In this document: positions 1 through 8,997 of the stretch, piece by piece
Position numbering within the stretch: the first letter of the stretch is position 1
Layout of the letters: the number at the start of each line of letters is the position of its first letter
Assembly: GCF_004331385.1 (NCBI RefSeq)
Contig: NZ_SJON01000011.1
Span: 62,001-126,000, forward strand
Source: Enterobacter quasihormaechei
GTDB taxonomy: Bacteria; Pseudomonadota; Gammaproteobacteria; Enterobacterales; Enterobacteriaceae
Direction: 5' to 3'
DNA: 64,000 nt
The notes under the pieces: generated by a model
Told to the model about the DNA's origin: nothing
The model's input: the letters and a program-made list of their open reading frames with translations, nothing else
Databases searched by the model: none
Program-made: the position numbers and the translations under genes

Positions 1-1
1 G

Positions 2-1057
2 GGATCGGACATCCCGCATCATAACCAGACCGTTCTGCGGTTTTTCAACGATGAGCTGGCATCCGGCACGCCCGACGCGCGCGAGTTTATGGTTGTTGGA
101 AAAGAGAATGGCCTGAGCGCGGCCTGTCCGGCACTGAACATAACTTTCTGGCCAGACAAAGCGGCCCTGACCAAAGCCGTTGTCGCGAAAGCCAAAGCGG
201 ATCGAAGCCAGCGTTTCTTCTTCCACGGGCAGTTCAATACCGGCCTGTGGCTGGCGTTGTTGAGCGGCGGGATCAAACCCTCCCAGTTCAGCTGGCATAT
301 CTGGGGAGCGGATCTCTATGAAGTCTCCCACGGCTGGAAATTCCGCCTGTTCTACCCGCTGCGCCGTCTGGCGCAGGCGCGCGTGGGCTGCGTTTTTGCC
401 ACCCGCGGCGATCTCACCTATTTTGCTAAACAGCATCCGAAGGTGCGCGGCGAGCTGCTCTATTTCCCGACCCGCATGGATCCGGCGCTGAACACGATGG
501 GGAATGACGCGGTTCGTGAGGGCAAGCTGACCATCCTGGTGGGGAATTCCGGCGATCGCAGCAACGAGCATGTCGCGGCGCTCCGGGCTGTGCATCAGCA
601 GTTTGGCGACACGGTGAACGTGGTGGTGCCGATGGGCTATCCCGCCAATAACGACGCCTACATTGACGAGGTCCGCCAGCAGGGGCTTGCGCTGTTTAGC
701 GCGGACAATCTGCATATTCTCAGGGATAAGCTGGAATTTGATGACTATCTCGCGCTGCTGCGAAAATGCGATCTGGGCTATTTCATCTTTGCCCGTCAGC
801 AGGGGATTGGCACGCTGTGTCTGCTGATTCAGGCGGGAGTACCGTGCGTGCTCAACCGCGAAAACCCGTTCTGGCAGGACATGGCCGAGCAGCACATTCC
901 GGTGCTGTTTACCTCTGACACGCTTAATGTCGGGGTAGTACGGGAAGCACAGCGCCAGCTCGCGCTGGTGGATAAAAATAGCATCGACTTTTTCAGCCCG
1001 AACTACCTTACGCCGTGGCACCGCGCGCTGCGTATTGCTTCAGGAGACAACGCATGA
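2..1057 (+). CDS. wecF: TDP-Fuc4NAc:lipid II 4-acetamido-4,6-dideoxy-D-galactose transferase, 5' end missing
   Basis: WecF (RffT) adds Fuc4NAc to lipid II and so completes the trisaccharide repeat of enterobacterial common antigen on the cytoplasmic face of the inner membrane. The frame is open from base 2, where it reads GSDIPHH, a segment found about eight residues into E. coli WecF, so the true start lies just upstream of the window. About 351 residues are present against 359 in E. coli. Conserved stretches such as [17 protein letters not shown] and [15 protein letters not shown] are intact. The stop codon overlaps the wzyE start in an ATGA arrangement, which points to translational coupling within the ECA operon. 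The identification is secure from near-complete similarity to the E. coli protein. Confidence 0.96.
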   Translation, partial: GSDIPHHNQTVLRFFNDELASGTPDAREFMVVGKENGLSAACPALNITFWPDKAALTKAVVAKAKADRSQRFFFHGQFNTGLWLALLSGGIKPSQFSWHIWGADLYEVSHGWKFRLFYPLRRLAQARVGCVFATRGDLTYFAKQHPKVRGELLYFPTRMDPALNTMGNDAVREGKLTILVGNSGDRSNEHVAALRAVHQQFGDTVNVVVPMGYPANNDAYIDEVRQQGLALFSADNLHILRDKLEFDDYLALLRKCDLGYFIFARQQGIGTLCLLIQAGVPCVLNRENPFWQDMAEQHIPVLFTSDTLNVGVVREAQRQLALVDKNSIDFFSPNYLTPWHRALRIASGDNA

Positions 1058-2406
1058 GCCAGTTGCAGTTTAGCGGCCTGCTCGTGGTCTGGCTGCTGAG
1101 CACGCTGTTTATCGCCACGCTCACCTGGTTTGAGTTCCGGCGCGTACGTTTTAACTTCAACGTCTTCTTCTCGCTGCTGTTTTTGCTGACCTTTTTCTTT
1201 GGTTTCCCGCTGACCAGCATCCTCGTGTTCCGCTTTGATGTGGGCGTCGCTCCGCCGGAAATCTTGTTGCAGGCGCTGCTCTCTGCGACCTGCTTCTACG
1301 CGGTGTACTACGTCACCTATAAAACGCGCCTGCGCGCGGCGAAAGACACCGCGCCCCGTCGCCCGCTGTTTACCATGAACCGGGTAGAGACCCATCTGAC
1401 GTGGGTTATGCTGATGACCATCGCCCTGGTCAGCGTGGCGATTTTCTTCATGCATAACGGTTTTTTACTGTTTAAGTTGCAGTCCTATAGCCAGATTTTT
1501 TCTGCCGAAGTCTCCGGCGTCGCGCTCAAGCGCTTCTTCTATTTCTTCATCCCGGCGATGCTGGTGGTCTTTTTCCTGCGCCAGGACAGCAAAGCCTGGC
1601 TGTTCTTCCTGGTCAGCACCGTCGCGTTTGGCATTCTGACCTACATGATCGTCGGCGGTACTCGCGCCAACATCATTATCGCCTTCGCGATTTTCCTGTT
1701 TATCGGCATTATTCGCGGCTGGATCTCCCTGTGGATGCTGGCGGCGGCAGGCGTCTTTGGCATTGTGGGGATGTTCTGGCTGGCGCTGAAGCGCTACGGT
1801 CTTAACGTAGCCGGTGACGAAGCGTTTTATACCTTCCTGTATCTGACGCGCGATACCTTCTCGCCGTGGGAAAACCTGGCATTGCTGCTGCAAAACTACG
1901 ACAAGATCGAATTCCAGGGACTGGCGCCGATTGTTCGCGATTTCTATGTCTTTATTCCGACGTGGCTGTGGCCTGACCGTCCCGGCATTGTCCTGAACAC
2001 GGCGAACTATTTCACCTGGGAAGTGCTGAATAATCACTCTGGCCTGGCGATTTCCCCCACCCTGATTGGCTCGCTGGTGGTGATGGGCGGAACGTGGTTT
2101 ATCCTGCCCGGCGCCATCGCGGTCGGACTGATAATAAAATGGTTCGACTGGCTGTACACGTTGGGTAACGAAGAGACCAACCGCTACAAAGCCGCTGTTT
2201 TGCACAGTTTCTGTTTCGGTGCCATTTTCAATATGATCGTTCTGGCGCGCGAGGGGCTGGATTCGTTCGTCTCGCGCGTGGTGTTCTTTATGGTTGTTTT
2301 CGGCGTCTGTCTGCTGCTGGCAAAACTCCTGTACTGGCTGTTTGACAGTGCAGGGCTTGTGCACAGACGTGAGCCACAGGGCAGCACAACGCTGTCGCAA
2401 GTCTGA
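1054..2406 (+). CDS. wzyE: Enterobacterial common antigen polymerase WzyE
   Basis: WzyE polymerises the ECA trisaccharide repeats on undecaprenyl pyrophosphate at the periplasmic side of the inner membrane. The product is 450 residues, the usual length, and is almost entirely hydrophobic with about eleven predicted membrane segments. It starts within [16 protein letters not shown], and a large loop carries the [15 protein letters not shown] and [10 protein letters not shown] segments conserved in the family. I chose the ATG at 1054 because it begins MSQLQFSGL, matching E. coli, and overlaps the wecF stop by four bases. A start 39 bases upstream is open but would lie inside wecF. wecG follows after 12 bases, so the three genes are cotranscribed. 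Confidence 0.96.
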   Translation: MSQLQFSGLLVVWLLSTLFIATLTWFEFRRVRFNFNVFFSLLFLLTFFFGFPLTSILVFRFDVGVAPPEILLQALLSATCFYAVYYVTYKTRLRAAKDTAPRRPLFTMNRVETHLTWVMLMTIALVSVAIFFMHNGFLLFKLQSYSQIFSAEVSGVALKRFFYFFIPAMLVVFFLRQDSKAWLFFLVSTVAFGILTYMIVGGTRANIIIAFAIFLFIGIIRGWISLWMLAAAGVFGIVGMFWLALKRYGLNVAGDEAFYTFLYLTRDTFSPWENLALLLQNYDKIEFQGLAPIVRDFYVFIPTWLWPDRPGIVLNTANYFTWEVLNNHSGLAISPTLIGSLVVMGGTWFILPGAIAVGLIIKWFDWLYTLGNEETNRYKAAVLHSFCFGAIFNMIVLAREGLDSFVSRVVFFMVVFGVCLLLAKLLYWLFDSAGLVHRREPQGSTTLSQV

Positions 2407-2418
2407 GTAGGGATTATC

Positions 2419-3159
2419 ATGACGGATAAAACTTCAGCCCCGCGTTATGCGCTGCGTGGGCTACAGCTGATTGGCTGGCGTGACATGCAGCACGCGCTGG
2501 ATTTTCTGTTCGCGGACGGGCAGATGAAGTCGGGCACGCTGGTGGCCATCAACGCAGAAAAAATGCTGGCGGTTGAAGATAACGCGGAAGTGAAAAGCCT
2601 GATCGAAGCCGCGGAGTTTAAATACGCAGACGGTATTAGCGTGGTGCGTTCGATCCGGAAAAAGTTTCCTGACGCTAATGTGTCTCGCGTGGCGGGAGCC
2701 GATCTTTGGGAGCGGCTTATGGAGCGCGCAGGCGCTGAAGGCACGCCGGTATTTCTGATTGGCGGCAAGCCCGAGGTATTGGCACAGACCGAACAAAAGC
2801 TGCGTAGCCAGTGGAATGTTAACATCGTGGGCAGTCAGGATGGCTACTTCAGGCCGGAAGATCGCCAGGCGTTATATGAGCGCGTACGCGACAGCGGGGC
2901 GAAAATTGTCACCGTTGCCATGGGATCGCCGCGCCAGGAAATACTGATGCGCGATTGCCGTCTGGTCAGCCCGGATGCGCTCTATATGGGCGTTGGCGGC
3001 ACCTACGACGTCTTTACCGGCCACGTTAAGCGTGCGCCGAAAGTCTGGCAAAACCTGGGCCTGGAGTGGCTGTACCGCCTGCTTTCCCAACCGACGCGCA
3101 TCAAACGACAGATTCGCCTCCTGCGCTACCTCGCCTGGCACTACACCGGGAAAATGTAA
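2419..3159 (+). CDS. wecG: UDP-N-acetyl-D-mannosaminuronic acid transferase
   Basis: WecG transfers ManNAcA from UDP-ManNAcA to GlcNAc-PP-undecaprenol, making ECA lipid II. It is 246 residues, identical in length to E. coli WecG, and belongs to the WecG/TagA/CpsF glycosyltransferase family (GT26). Visible family features are [11 protein letters not shown] near residue 45, the ADGISVVR segment, VFLIGGKPE near residue 110, and the conserved VAMGSPRQE and [11 protein letters not shown] motifs in the second half. The C-terminal region is basic and amphipathic ([16 protein letters not shown]), as expected for peripheral membrane attachment. It is the last gene of the ECA operon before a 198-base gap to thrP. 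Confidence 0.96.
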   Translation: MTDKTSAPRYALRGLQLIGWRDMQHALDFLFADGQMKSGTLVAINAEKMLAVEDNAEVKSLIEAAEFKYADGISVVRSIRKKFPDANVSRVAGADLWERLMERAGAEGTPVFLIGGKPEVLAQTEQKLRSQWNVNIVGSQDGYFRPEDRQALYERVRDSGAKIVTVAMGSPRQEILMRDCRLVSPDALYMGVGGTYDVFTGHVKRAPKVWQNLGLEWLYRLLSQPTRIKRQIRLLRYLAWHYTGKM

Positions 3160-3224
3160 TCAATATGCAGCGCGATCTGCCGTTCGCGCTGCAACGCCCC
3201 CCGCAAAACTGCTGAGTTTATGTG

Positions 3225-3251
3225 CAATGCATTCATTTTTTTAATGCATTG
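3225..3251. repeat. Perfect 9-bp inverted repeat in the wecG-thrP gap
   Basis: CAATGCATT at 3225-3233 and AATGCATTG at 3243-3251 form a perfect inverted repeat around a 9-base, T-rich loop. No T-tract follows the 3' arm, so it is not a standard intrinsic terminator. It may be an mRNA hairpin in the thrP leader or a binding palindrome. The rest of the gap, to 3357, holds a CA-rich stretch and a GAGG ribosome-binding site just before the thrP ATG. I could not place a promoter with confidence. Confidence 0.5.
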
Positions 3252-3357
3252 TTTGCCATTTGCCAGAATTTAAGAAACCATTCGCTCCGTATTTCAGTAC
3301 CCCTCAAAAATAATAACCGGCAACAAGTCGGGAAACAGCAAACACAACCGAGGAATT

Positions 3358-4743
3358 ATGGCAGAGAAAAAACCGGAGCTTCAGCGTGGGCTGGAAGCTC
3401 GACATATTGAACTGATCGCGCTGGGCGGGACTATCGGCGTTGGCCTGTTTATGGGCTCGGCAAGCACGCTGAAGTGGGCGGGGCCTTCCGTCCTGCTGGC
3501 GTATATTATTGCCGGGCTGTTCGTCTTCTTCATCATGCGCTCAATGGGCGAAATGCTGTTCCTGGAGCCGGTGACGGGCTCTTTCGCCGTTTACGCCCAC
3601 CGTTATATGAGCCCGTTCTTTGGCTATCTCACGGCCTGGTCGTACTGGTTTATGTGGATGGCCGTGGGGATTTCGGAGATCACCGCCATCGGGGTCTATG
3701 TGCAGTTCTGGTTCCCGGAGATGGCCCAGTGGATACCCGCGCTTATTGCCGTAGGGCTGGTGGCGCTGGCGAACCTTGCCGCCGTTCGTCTTTACGGCGA
3801 AATCGAGTTCTGGTTTGCGATGATCAAAGTCACCACCATTATCGTGATGATTGTCGTTGGCCTCGGGGTCATCTTCTTTGGCTTCGGTAACGGCGGGCAC
3901 GCCATCGGTTTTGGTAACCTGACCGAGCACGGCGGCTTCTTTGCGGGCGGCTGGAAGGGCTTCCTGACGGCGCTCTGTATCGTGGTGGCATCTTATCAGG
4001 GCGTAGAGCTAATCGGGATCACCGCAGGTGAAGCGAAAAACCCGCAGGTGACGCTGCGTAGCGCGGTAGGCAAGGTGCTGTGGCGTATCCTGATTTTCTA
4101 TGTAGGTGCCATCTTCGTTATCGTGACCATTTTCCCGTGGAACGAAATTGGCACGACCGGCAGCCCGTTTGTTTTAACCTTTGCAAAGATTGGCATCACG
4201 GCGGCGGCCGCGATTATCAACTTTGTGGTGCTGACGGCGGCGCTTTCCGGCTGTAACAGCGGAATGTACAGCTGCGGGCGCATGCTTTACGCGCTCTCGC
4301 AAAACAAACAGCTGCCGGCAGTGATGGGCAAAGTCTCCCGCGTGGGTGTCCCCGTGGCGGGCGTGGCGGTATCAATTGTCATTCTGCTGATTGGCTCTTG
4401 CCTGAACTACATCATCCCCAATCCGCAGCGCGTGTTCGTTTACGTCTACAGCGCCAGCGTGCTGCCGGGGATGGTGCCGTGGTTTGTGATTCTGATTAGC
4501 CAGCTGCGTTTTCGTCAGGCGCACAGGCAGGCGATTGCCAGCCATCCGTTCCGCTCCATTTTGTTCCCGTATGCAAACTATTTGACGATGGCGTTCCTGA
4601 TTTGCGTATTAATTGGAATGTACTTTAATGAAGATACCCGCATGTCGCTGTTTGTCGGGATGATCTTCCTGGCCGCCGTGACGGCTGCCTATAAGCTTTT
4701 TGGCCTGGGTCGCCGCGGCTCCGCCCATAAAGTGGAGGAATAA
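3358..4743 (+). CDS. thrP: Threonine/serine:H+ symporter ThrP (YifK)
   Basis: ThrP is an inner-membrane amino-acid permease of the APC superfamily (AAT family), known in E. coli as YifK and shown there to take up threonine and serine with protons. The product is 461 residues, the E. coli length. The N-terminus has the APC signature [14 protein letters not shown] around residues 22-35, and roughly twelve membrane segments follow. [18 protein letters not shown] near residue 213 is the family consensus on TM6-TM7. The start ATG is preceded by GAGG at 3350-3353. The orthologous gene is controlled by Lrp and by the sRNA GcvB in E. coli and Salmonella. The CA-rich leader (3340-3350) would suit GcvB pairing, but this was not tested. 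The tRNA cluster follows in the same direction. Confidence 0.93.
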   Translation: MAEKKPELQRGLEARHIELIALGGTIGVGLFMGSASTLKWAGPSVLLAYIIAGLFVFFIMRSMGEMLFLEPVTGSFAVYAHRYMSPFFGYLTAWSYWFMWMAVGISEITAIGVYVQFWFPEMAQWIPALIAVGLVALANLAAVRLYGEIEFWFAMIKVTTIIVMIVVGLGVIFFGFGNGGHAIGFGNLTEHGGFFAGGWKGFLTALCIVVASYQGVELIGITAGEAKNPQVTLRSAVGKVLWRILIFYVGAIFVIVTIFPWNEIGTTGSPFVLTFAKIGITAAAAIINFVVLTAALSGCNSGMYSCGRMLYALSQNKQLPAVMGKVSRVGVPVAGVAVSIVILLIGSCLNYIIPNPQRVFVYVYSASVLPGMVPWFVILISQLRFRQAHRQAIASHPFRSILFPYANYLTMAFLICVLIGMYFNEDTRMSLFVGMIFLAAVTAAYKLFGLGRRGSAHKVEE

Positions 4744-4795
4744 GCGGCAAAATGTGCAAACCATAACCAAACGCGCATTTTTTTCAAAAAAGCAC

Positions 4796-4824
4796 TAGAC
4801 AGCGGGGACGGAGGTACGTAATAT
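4796..4824 (+). promoter_or_regulatory. Predicted sigma70 promoter of the tRNA cluster
   Basis: TAGACA at 4796-4801 and TAATAT at 4819-4824 are separated by exactly 17 bases and lie 21 bases before argX. A GC-rich discriminator (CCAGCCCCGC) follows the -10 box, as in stable-RNA promoters under stringent control. This is a sequence prediction only. Confidence 0.7.
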
Positions 4825-4845
4825 CCAGCCCCGCAACGGCGCTAA

Positions 4846-4922
<77 letters not shown>

Positions 4923-4988
4923 TTTTAGTCCCGGCGCTAGAGCTGCGGTGGTCTGAGAAGTAGTCAGAACCGCGTGAAAGAATACAGT

Positions 4989-5065
4989 GGTGGCTATAGC
5001 TCAGTTGGTAGAGCCCTGGATTGTGATTCCAGTTGTCGTGGGTTCGAATCCCATTAGCCACCCCA
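4989..5065 (+). tRNA. hisR: tRNA-His (anticodon GTG)
   Basis: A 77-base tRNA with encoded CCA and the extra 5' G (G-1) opposite C73 that is diagnostic of tRNA-His. The anticodon loop TTGTGAT gives GTG. The T-arm GGTTCGAATCC is intact. It lies 66 bases after argX. Confidence 0.98.
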
Positions 5066-5086
5066 TTATTGAAAGAGTTGTGAATT

Positions 5087-5173
5087 GCGAAGGTGGCGGA
5101 ATTGGTAGACGCGCTAGCTTCAGGTGTTAGTGTTCTTACGGACGTGGGGGTTCAAGTCCCCCCCCTCGCACCA
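5087..5173 (+). tRNA. leuT: tRNA-Leu (anticodon CAG)
   Basis: An 87-base class II tRNA with a long variable arm and encoded CCA. It begins GCGAAGGTGGCGG and ends CCTCGCACCA. The anticodon loop gives CAG, which reads CUG, the commonest leucine codon in this window. It is the third gene of the cluster. Confidence 0.98.
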
Positions 5174-5217
5174 CGACTTTTAATGAATTGAACTAAAAAT
5201 TCAAAAAAGCAGTACAT

Positions 5218-5294
5218 CGGCGAGTAGCGCAGCTTGGTAGCGCAACTGGTTTGGGACCAGTGGGTCGGAGGTTCGAATCCTCTCTCGCCGACCA
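5218..5294 (+). tRNA. proM: tRNA-Pro (anticodon TGG)
   Basis: A 77-base tRNA with encoded CCA. The acceptor CGGCGAG pairs with CTCGCCG, and the anticodon loop TTTGGGA gives TGG, the broad-reading proline anticodon. It is the last gene of the cluster, and a terminator follows six bases later. Confidence 0.98.
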
Positions 5295-5300
5295 ATTTTG

Positions 5301-5325
5301 AACCCCGCTTCGGCGGGGTTTTTTG
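5301..5325 (+). terminator. Intrinsic terminator of the tRNA cluster
   Basis: The stem AACCCCGC/GCGGGGTT around a TTCG tetraloop is followed directly by a run of T residues. It ends the argX-hisR-leuT-proM transcript. Confidence 0.92.
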
Positions 5326-5385
5326 TTTTCTGCGCTTTTTCGGTTTTTCATCCTGTAGCCATCCCCCGACAACACCCTGCATCCT

Positions 5386-5466
5386 TGTCGCGATTCAGCG
5401 ACATATAACCATTTAATAATAAAGAAATTTTTATTTTGTCGCTTTAAGCGTCTCCTGCTGACGACA
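5386..5466 (+). promoter_or_regulatory. Predicted GlrR binding sites upstream of glmZ
   Basis: The GlrR (QseF) response regulator binds TGTC-N10-GACA in front of glmY/glmZ genes of Enterobacteriaceae. A perfect match lies at 5386-5403. A one-mismatch match (CGTC-N10-GACA) lies at 5449-5466. They sit about 200 and 140 bases before the predicted glmZ start, a usual distance for sigma54 enhancer sites. The role is inferred from the motif and its position. Confidence 0.65.
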
Positions 5467-5564
5467 GATCGCCGCCCTTAACGCGATGTTGTACGGCGTA
5501 AGGCGGTTCTTAACAGCATAATTTCCTTTTATCTTAAAATGTTGCGTGATGTAAAAGTTCTGTG

Positions 5565-5593
5565 TGTAAACCTGGCACAATACGTGCAATAAT
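5565..5593 (+). promoter_or_regulatory. Overlapping sigma54/sigma70 promoter of glmZ
   Basis: TGGCAC at 5573-5578 followed by TGC at 5585-5587 gives the sigma54 GG-N10-GC arrangement (GG at 5574-5575, GC at 5586-5587). Transcription would start about 12 bases later, at G5600. A sigma70 -10-like AATAAT at 5588-5593, with a weak -35 near 5565, would give the same start. Overlapping promoters of this type are known for glmY/glmZ in several Enterobacteriaceae. Confidence 0.7.
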
Positions 5594-5599
5594 ACAGGG

Positions 5600-5803
5600 G
5601 TAGATGCTCATTCCATCTCTTATGCTCGCCTCAGGGCCTCATAAACTCAGGAATGACGCAGAGCCGTTTACGGTGCTTATCGTCCACTGACAGATGTCGC
5701 TTCGGCCTCATCAAACACCATGGACACAACGTTGAGTGAAGCACCACATATGTTGTCTTACAGACCTGTTTTAACGCCTGCTTTTATAGCAGGCGTTTTT
5801 TTA
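5600..5803 (+). ncRNA. glmZ: Small regulatory RNA GlmZ
   Basis: GlmZ is an Hfq-dependent sRNA of about 200 nt that base-pairs with glmS mRNA and activates synthesis of glucosamine-6-phosphate synthase. RapZ recruits RNase E to cleave and inactivate it, and the decoy sRNA GlmY protects it. The sequence from GTAGATGCTCATTCC to the terminal hairpin closely matches E. coli GlmZ. The conserved central block around CCGTTTACGGTGCTTATCG and the ACCATGGACACAACGTTGAG block are both present. The 3' end is an intrinsic terminator (ACGCCTGC/GCAGGCGT plus seven T) at 5773-5802. As in E. coli it lies downstream of hemY on the opposite strand. The aslA gene that precedes it in E. coli is missing here. Confidence 0.95.
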
Positions 5804-5804
5804 T

Positions 5805-5835
5805 GCCTAAAAAAAGGAGGCCATCTGGCCTCCTT
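5805..5835 (-). terminator. Intrinsic terminator of the hemCDXY operon
   Basis: On the minus strand, AAGGAGGCC and GGCCTCCTT (arms at 5814-5822 and 5827-5835 in plus coordinates) pair around a four-base loop and run into a T-tract. It lies directly after the hemY stop, back to back with the glmZ terminator. Confidence 0.88.
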
Positions 5836-5840
5836 GTAAT

Positions 5841-7043
5841 CTACTGCTGCGTCCCGTTGTTCTGTAGCGTCAGCAGTAGTCCATCACGTCGCATGGCTGC
5901 GGCCTCTTCCGGCTTGTGCTGCTTGTCCAGCGAATCAGCAAGCCAGGCGTAATCGAATGCGTCCGGGCGCTGCTTCAGCGCCGCGCGGAAGGCGAGGCTT
6001 GCCTCCTGCCACTCGCCGTGCTTCATCAGAGACTGGCCCAGCGTACTCCACAGCAGCGGACGATCGCCGACGGTTTTGATCTGCTGGCGCAGTACTTTTT
6101 CGATCTGCTCAGGATTATTGGTCTTCAGGCGCGGGATCACCATTACCAGGCGGTCATCATACTGCCGCTTGAGACCGTCGAGGAGGATCTCCTGCGCGGT
6201 GTCATGGTCGTCACACTCAATCAGATGTTCGGCCATCGCCACCTGGAGAGGGACCTGCTGGCGCGTTTTACGGCTCTGGTTTTTCCACCAGGCCTTCAGC
6301 CCGTCGCTGCCAAGATCGGCACGCGCCTGATCCATCAGGCCAATCCACGCCAGACGCTGAAGTTCATCACGGTGTTCATCATCGCCCACGTCGGCTTTCG
6401 CCATGGAAGGGATAATGTCCAGCAGCGATCCCCACGCACCGGTCCGGATGTATGCCTGCTCAGCAAGACGCAGCACTTCCGGATGACGAGGCGTAATCTC
6501 CAGCAGACGGTCAACGCCGTGGCGTGCCGCATGGTTTTCATTCCGCGCCAGTTGCAGACGAACGCGGGTGATCTCAACCGGAATCGGATCCTTAGTAGAA
6601 AGCTCAGAGGCGCGTTCAAGATGCTGATTGGCGCGGGCCTCATCGCCTCGCTGCTGCGCCGCCTCAGCGGCCAGCAGATAGTTTACAACCGGCTGTTCTG
6701 CATGGTCGGCATTTTTCGACATCAGCTTTTCAACCTGCTGATAATCTCCTTCGGCCAGCTTCAGCAGCGCCTGCTCGGTCTGCTTACGGGCGCGACGGCG
6801 CTTACGGCCAACGAACCAGCCGCGGGTATGCGCGCCGGTACGGAAAATACGACGCAGGATCCACTCCACGGCCAGCAGAACGACCACGCCCAGGATCAGG
6901 ATAATCACCAGCCCGGTCACGCTGGTTTCGATGTTGTAGTTATCGGTCTGGATCAGTACGTAACCCTGGTGACCCGCGAGCATCGGCCCCAGCACAATCC
7001 CGGCGATCAGCAGGATGAAGAGTAAGAAGACTTTTAGCATCAT
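5841..7043 (-). CDS. hemY: Heme biosynthesis-associated TPR protein HemY
   Basis: HemY is an inner-membrane protein with a cytoplasmic tetratricopeptide-repeat domain. It is linked to the late steps of heme synthesis and should not be confused with the protoporphyrinogen oxidase also called HemY. The product is 400 residues (398 in E. coli). Two hydrophobic segments lie near residues 5-23 and 43-64. A basic stretch (RRIFRTGAHTRGWFVGRKRRRARK) and a helical TPR region follow, ending in QRPDAFDYAWLADSLDKQHKPEEA. The start codon shares one base with the hemX stop (TAATG), so translation is probably coupled. It is the last gene of hemCDXY. Confidence 0.94.
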   Translation of the reverse strand: MMLKVFLLFILLIAGIVLGPMLAGHQGYVLIQTDNYNIETSVTGLVIILILGVVVLLAVEWILRRIFRTGAHTRGWFVGRKRRRARKQTEQALLKLAEGDYQQVEKLMSKNADHAEQPVVNYLLAAEAAQQRGDEARANQHLERASELSTKDPIPVEITRVRLQLARNENHAARHGVDRLLEITPRHPEVLRLAEQAYIRTGAWGSLLDIIPSMAKADVGDDEHRDELQRLAWIGLMDQARADLGSDGLKAWWKNQSRKTRQQVPLQVAMAEHLIECDDHDTAQEILLDGLKRQYDDRLVMVIPRLKTNNPEQIEKVLRQQIKTVGDRPLLWSTLGQSLMKHGEWQEASLAFRAALKQRPDAFDYAWLADSLDKQHKPEEAAAMRRDGLLLTLQNNGTQQ

Positions 7044-8236
7044 TACTCTCCTTGCGGCGCGCTTTCAGGCGCTGGCGCGGCGGCAGGTGCTTCAGCCGGG
7101 TGCTCTGCCGGAACGCCCGGCTGGGCCAGCAGGTTACGCACGCGCGTCTGCATGATCTTCTCCAGAATCGGCTGGCTCTCCAGTTTGTCCGGCACGTTCA
7201 TGGTGATGTTTTGCTGGCTCAGCTTGTCGATATCCTCAAGGAACGCGGTCGTGGTTGCGTCATTGGTATCGTAGTAAGCGCGGACCCAGGTGGATACGTT
7301 ATCCAGAGCCTGTTTGTAGGTCTCTTCCTGGTGGCGCGGTACGGCCTGAGCAGCCACCAGCAGGCGGGAGCGAATGTTTTCGCGCAGATAGACGTCCTGG
7401 TTCGGCGCCAGCAGCGGCACGGCAGTTTCATCGCGGCGGCGAACGGTAATGAAGCTGTCCATAAAGTTCTGCCAGCTCTTTTGCAGGTTGATACGCCACT
7501 CGCTCAGGGAGCTGGACAGCTCGGTGCCGTCGGAATCCATTGGAGAGTCGTCGTCGTTGTTATCGGCCAGCTGGAGGTTATCAATCTGGTTCGAAAGCTG
7601 ATTCACTTTAAGAATGATACCGTCGTAATCGACCTGAGAAACCGCAGACAGGCTGGCGATATCTTCCGTAATGGCGCGGCGTGCGCCGATCAGGCTCGGA
7701 TCGTTCATGTCGGCCAGGCTTGCGTCGGCGCTTTTCAGCAGCGCGGCGGCGGTGGTGACATCCTGATCGCTCCAGAGCTTACGTCCGGCCAGTTTCACCA
7801 GAAAATCGGCCTGTGAGAGCAGCCAGGTTTTGGCATCGGTCCCGGAAATCGTGGCGACTTTTTCCTGCACTTCGCTCAGCTGTTTGGTCAACGCTTCACG
7901 CTTGCTGTTCGCGTCGGCGAGGGCGGCAGCCTGCTGCTTAATCACGCCTTCCAGCTCGGCTTTTTGCGTCTCCTGCGCTTTTTGCAGGGCGGTGATTTGG
8001 TTAACCAGCGCGTCGCTGGTGGCCGTCTGGTTGGTGCCCTGTTTCTTCACCAGCCCGTAAAGTCCCACGCCTGCGGCCAGCGCAATCGCGATGGCAATCA
8101 CGCTCAGCGTAAGGCTGGTTTTGTTGCTGCCGTTTTTCTTCTCAACGGTTTTGTCTGTCGTCTCTGGCTGTGACGTGGTGTCCACAGTCTCCCTGGTCTC
8201 TTCAACCACGGCGGAGGATTTTTCGTGTTCCGTCAT
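7043..8236 (-). CDS. hemX: Putative uroporphyrinogen-III C-methyltransferase-like membrane protein HemX
   Basis: HemX is a membrane-anchored protein encoded in the heme operon. Old annotation calls it a uroporphyrin-III C-methyltransferase, but the sequence lacks a SAM-methyltransferase fold, so its role is unproven. It has 397 residues. The N-terminal 40 residues are rich in Thr, Glu and Lys. One transmembrane helix lies near residues 41-64 ([20 protein letters not shown]), followed by a coiled coil (about 75-135) and a helical periplasmic domain. The tail is rich in Pro, Ala and Glu ([13 protein letters not shown]). The gap to hemD is about 20 bases, and it overlaps hemY by one base. Confidence 0.94.
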   Translation of the reverse strand: MTEHEKSSAVVEETRETVDTTSQPETTDKTVEKKNGSNKTSLTLSVIAIAIALAAGVGLYGLVKKQGTNQTATSDALVNQITALQKAQETQKAELEGVIKQQAAALADANSKREALTKQLSEVQEKVATISGTDAKTWLLSQADFLVKLAGRKLWSDQDVTTAAALLKSADASLADMNDPSLIGARRAITEDIASLSAVSQVDYDGIILKVNQLSNQIDNLQLADNNDDDSPMDSDGTELSSSLSEWRINLQKSWQNFMDSFITVRRRDETAVPLLAPNQDVYLRENIRSRLLVAAQAVPRHQEETYKQALDNVSTWVRAYYDTNDATTTAFLEDIDKLSQQNITMNVPDKLESQPILEKIMQTRVRNLLAQPGVPAEHPAEAPAAAPAPESAPQGE

Positions 8237-8256
8237 TATGGCTTCCCATTTGAGAG

Positions 8257-8997
8257 TTATTGTAATGCGCGCAGCAGCGCATCGTTGTCGGCGTTATCAG
8301 CGATCCGAATATCCTGCCAGCCCAGTTCCCGGGCGTGGTTCGCCAGACGCTCGCTGACGACCAGAAGCCGACAGCGGAGTAACCAGTTTTCGCGATACCA
8401 AAGCGGGATCAGCGACCAAAGCTGTTGTAACATTTCACCGCTGGTGACCACCAGCGTATTAATGCCGCGCGCGTGCCAGCGCATTGCTTCTTCCGCGCCA
8501 TCGTAATGTTTTGCACAGCGCTGATAGCACTCCACAAACGTCACGTCTGCACCGCGTTCCCGCAACGTTTCACCCAGCAGTTCGCGGCCACCGTTGCCGC
8601 GCAAAATGAGCGCACGCTTTCCGGCAATGGTTTGTAATTCAGGTAATTGTAGCAAGACTTCGCTGATTTCCCGATCTAACGGATAACGAACGTCAATTCC
8701 GCTGGCGGTGTGTAAGGCCAGCGCGGTGGTGCGCCCGATGGCGAAATAGCGGGGTGTACAGGGCCAGCTAACGCCCTGCTGTTGCAGCTGCGCATGGGCA
8801 AACTCAACGGCATGCTGCGACAGAGCAAAGAGCAGATCGCCTTCCTGCAAGGCACGCATCTGGTCAGCGAGCGTAGACAGCTCGCGACCGGGGGAGAATT
8901 CAATCAGCGGAAAACTCCAGGCCACCTGCCCCAGTGCGCGCAGACGGCTCACTAACTGCTCTCCTGCGGGAGAAGGGCGGGTGACAAGAATACTCAT
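8257..8997 (-). CDS. hemD: Uroporphyrinogen-III synthase
   Basis: HemD cyclises hydroxymethylbilane and inverts ring D to give uroporphyrinogen III, the branch precursor of heme, siroheme and cobalamin. The 246-residue product equals the E. coli length. It has the two-domain HemD layout, opening with [15 protein letters not shown]. Family landmarks include [21 protein letters not shown], and [14 protein letters not shown] in the C-terminal half. This family is weakly conserved, so the hemC neighbour is the strongest support. Its ATG overlaps the hemC stop (ATGA). Confidence 0.96.
   Translation of the reverse strand: MSILVTRPSPAGEQLVSRLRALGQVAWSFPLIEFSPGRELSTLADQMRALQEGDLLFALSQHAVEFAHAQLQQQGVSWPCTPRYFAIGRTTALALHTASGIDVRYPLDREISEVLLQLPELQTIAGKRALILRGNGGRELLGETLRERGADVTFVECYQRCAKHYDGAEEAMRWHARGINTLVVTSGEMLQQLWSLIPLWYRENWLLRCRLLVVSERLANHARELGWQDIRIADNADNDALLRALQ

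Noticed and set aside
1003-2406. Long open frames antisense to wzyE and elsewhere (for example 1465-2400, 5916-7025, 23262-24779)
   Set aside because: They mirror GC-rich codons of well-identified genes on the other strand, have no ribosome-binding sites or family features, and are shadows.
7043-8236. HemX as a true uroporphyrinogen-III methyltransferase
   Set aside because: The sequence has one membrane helix and coiled coil but none of the SAM-binding motifs of CysG-type methyltransferases. The name is kept only as a gene symbol.
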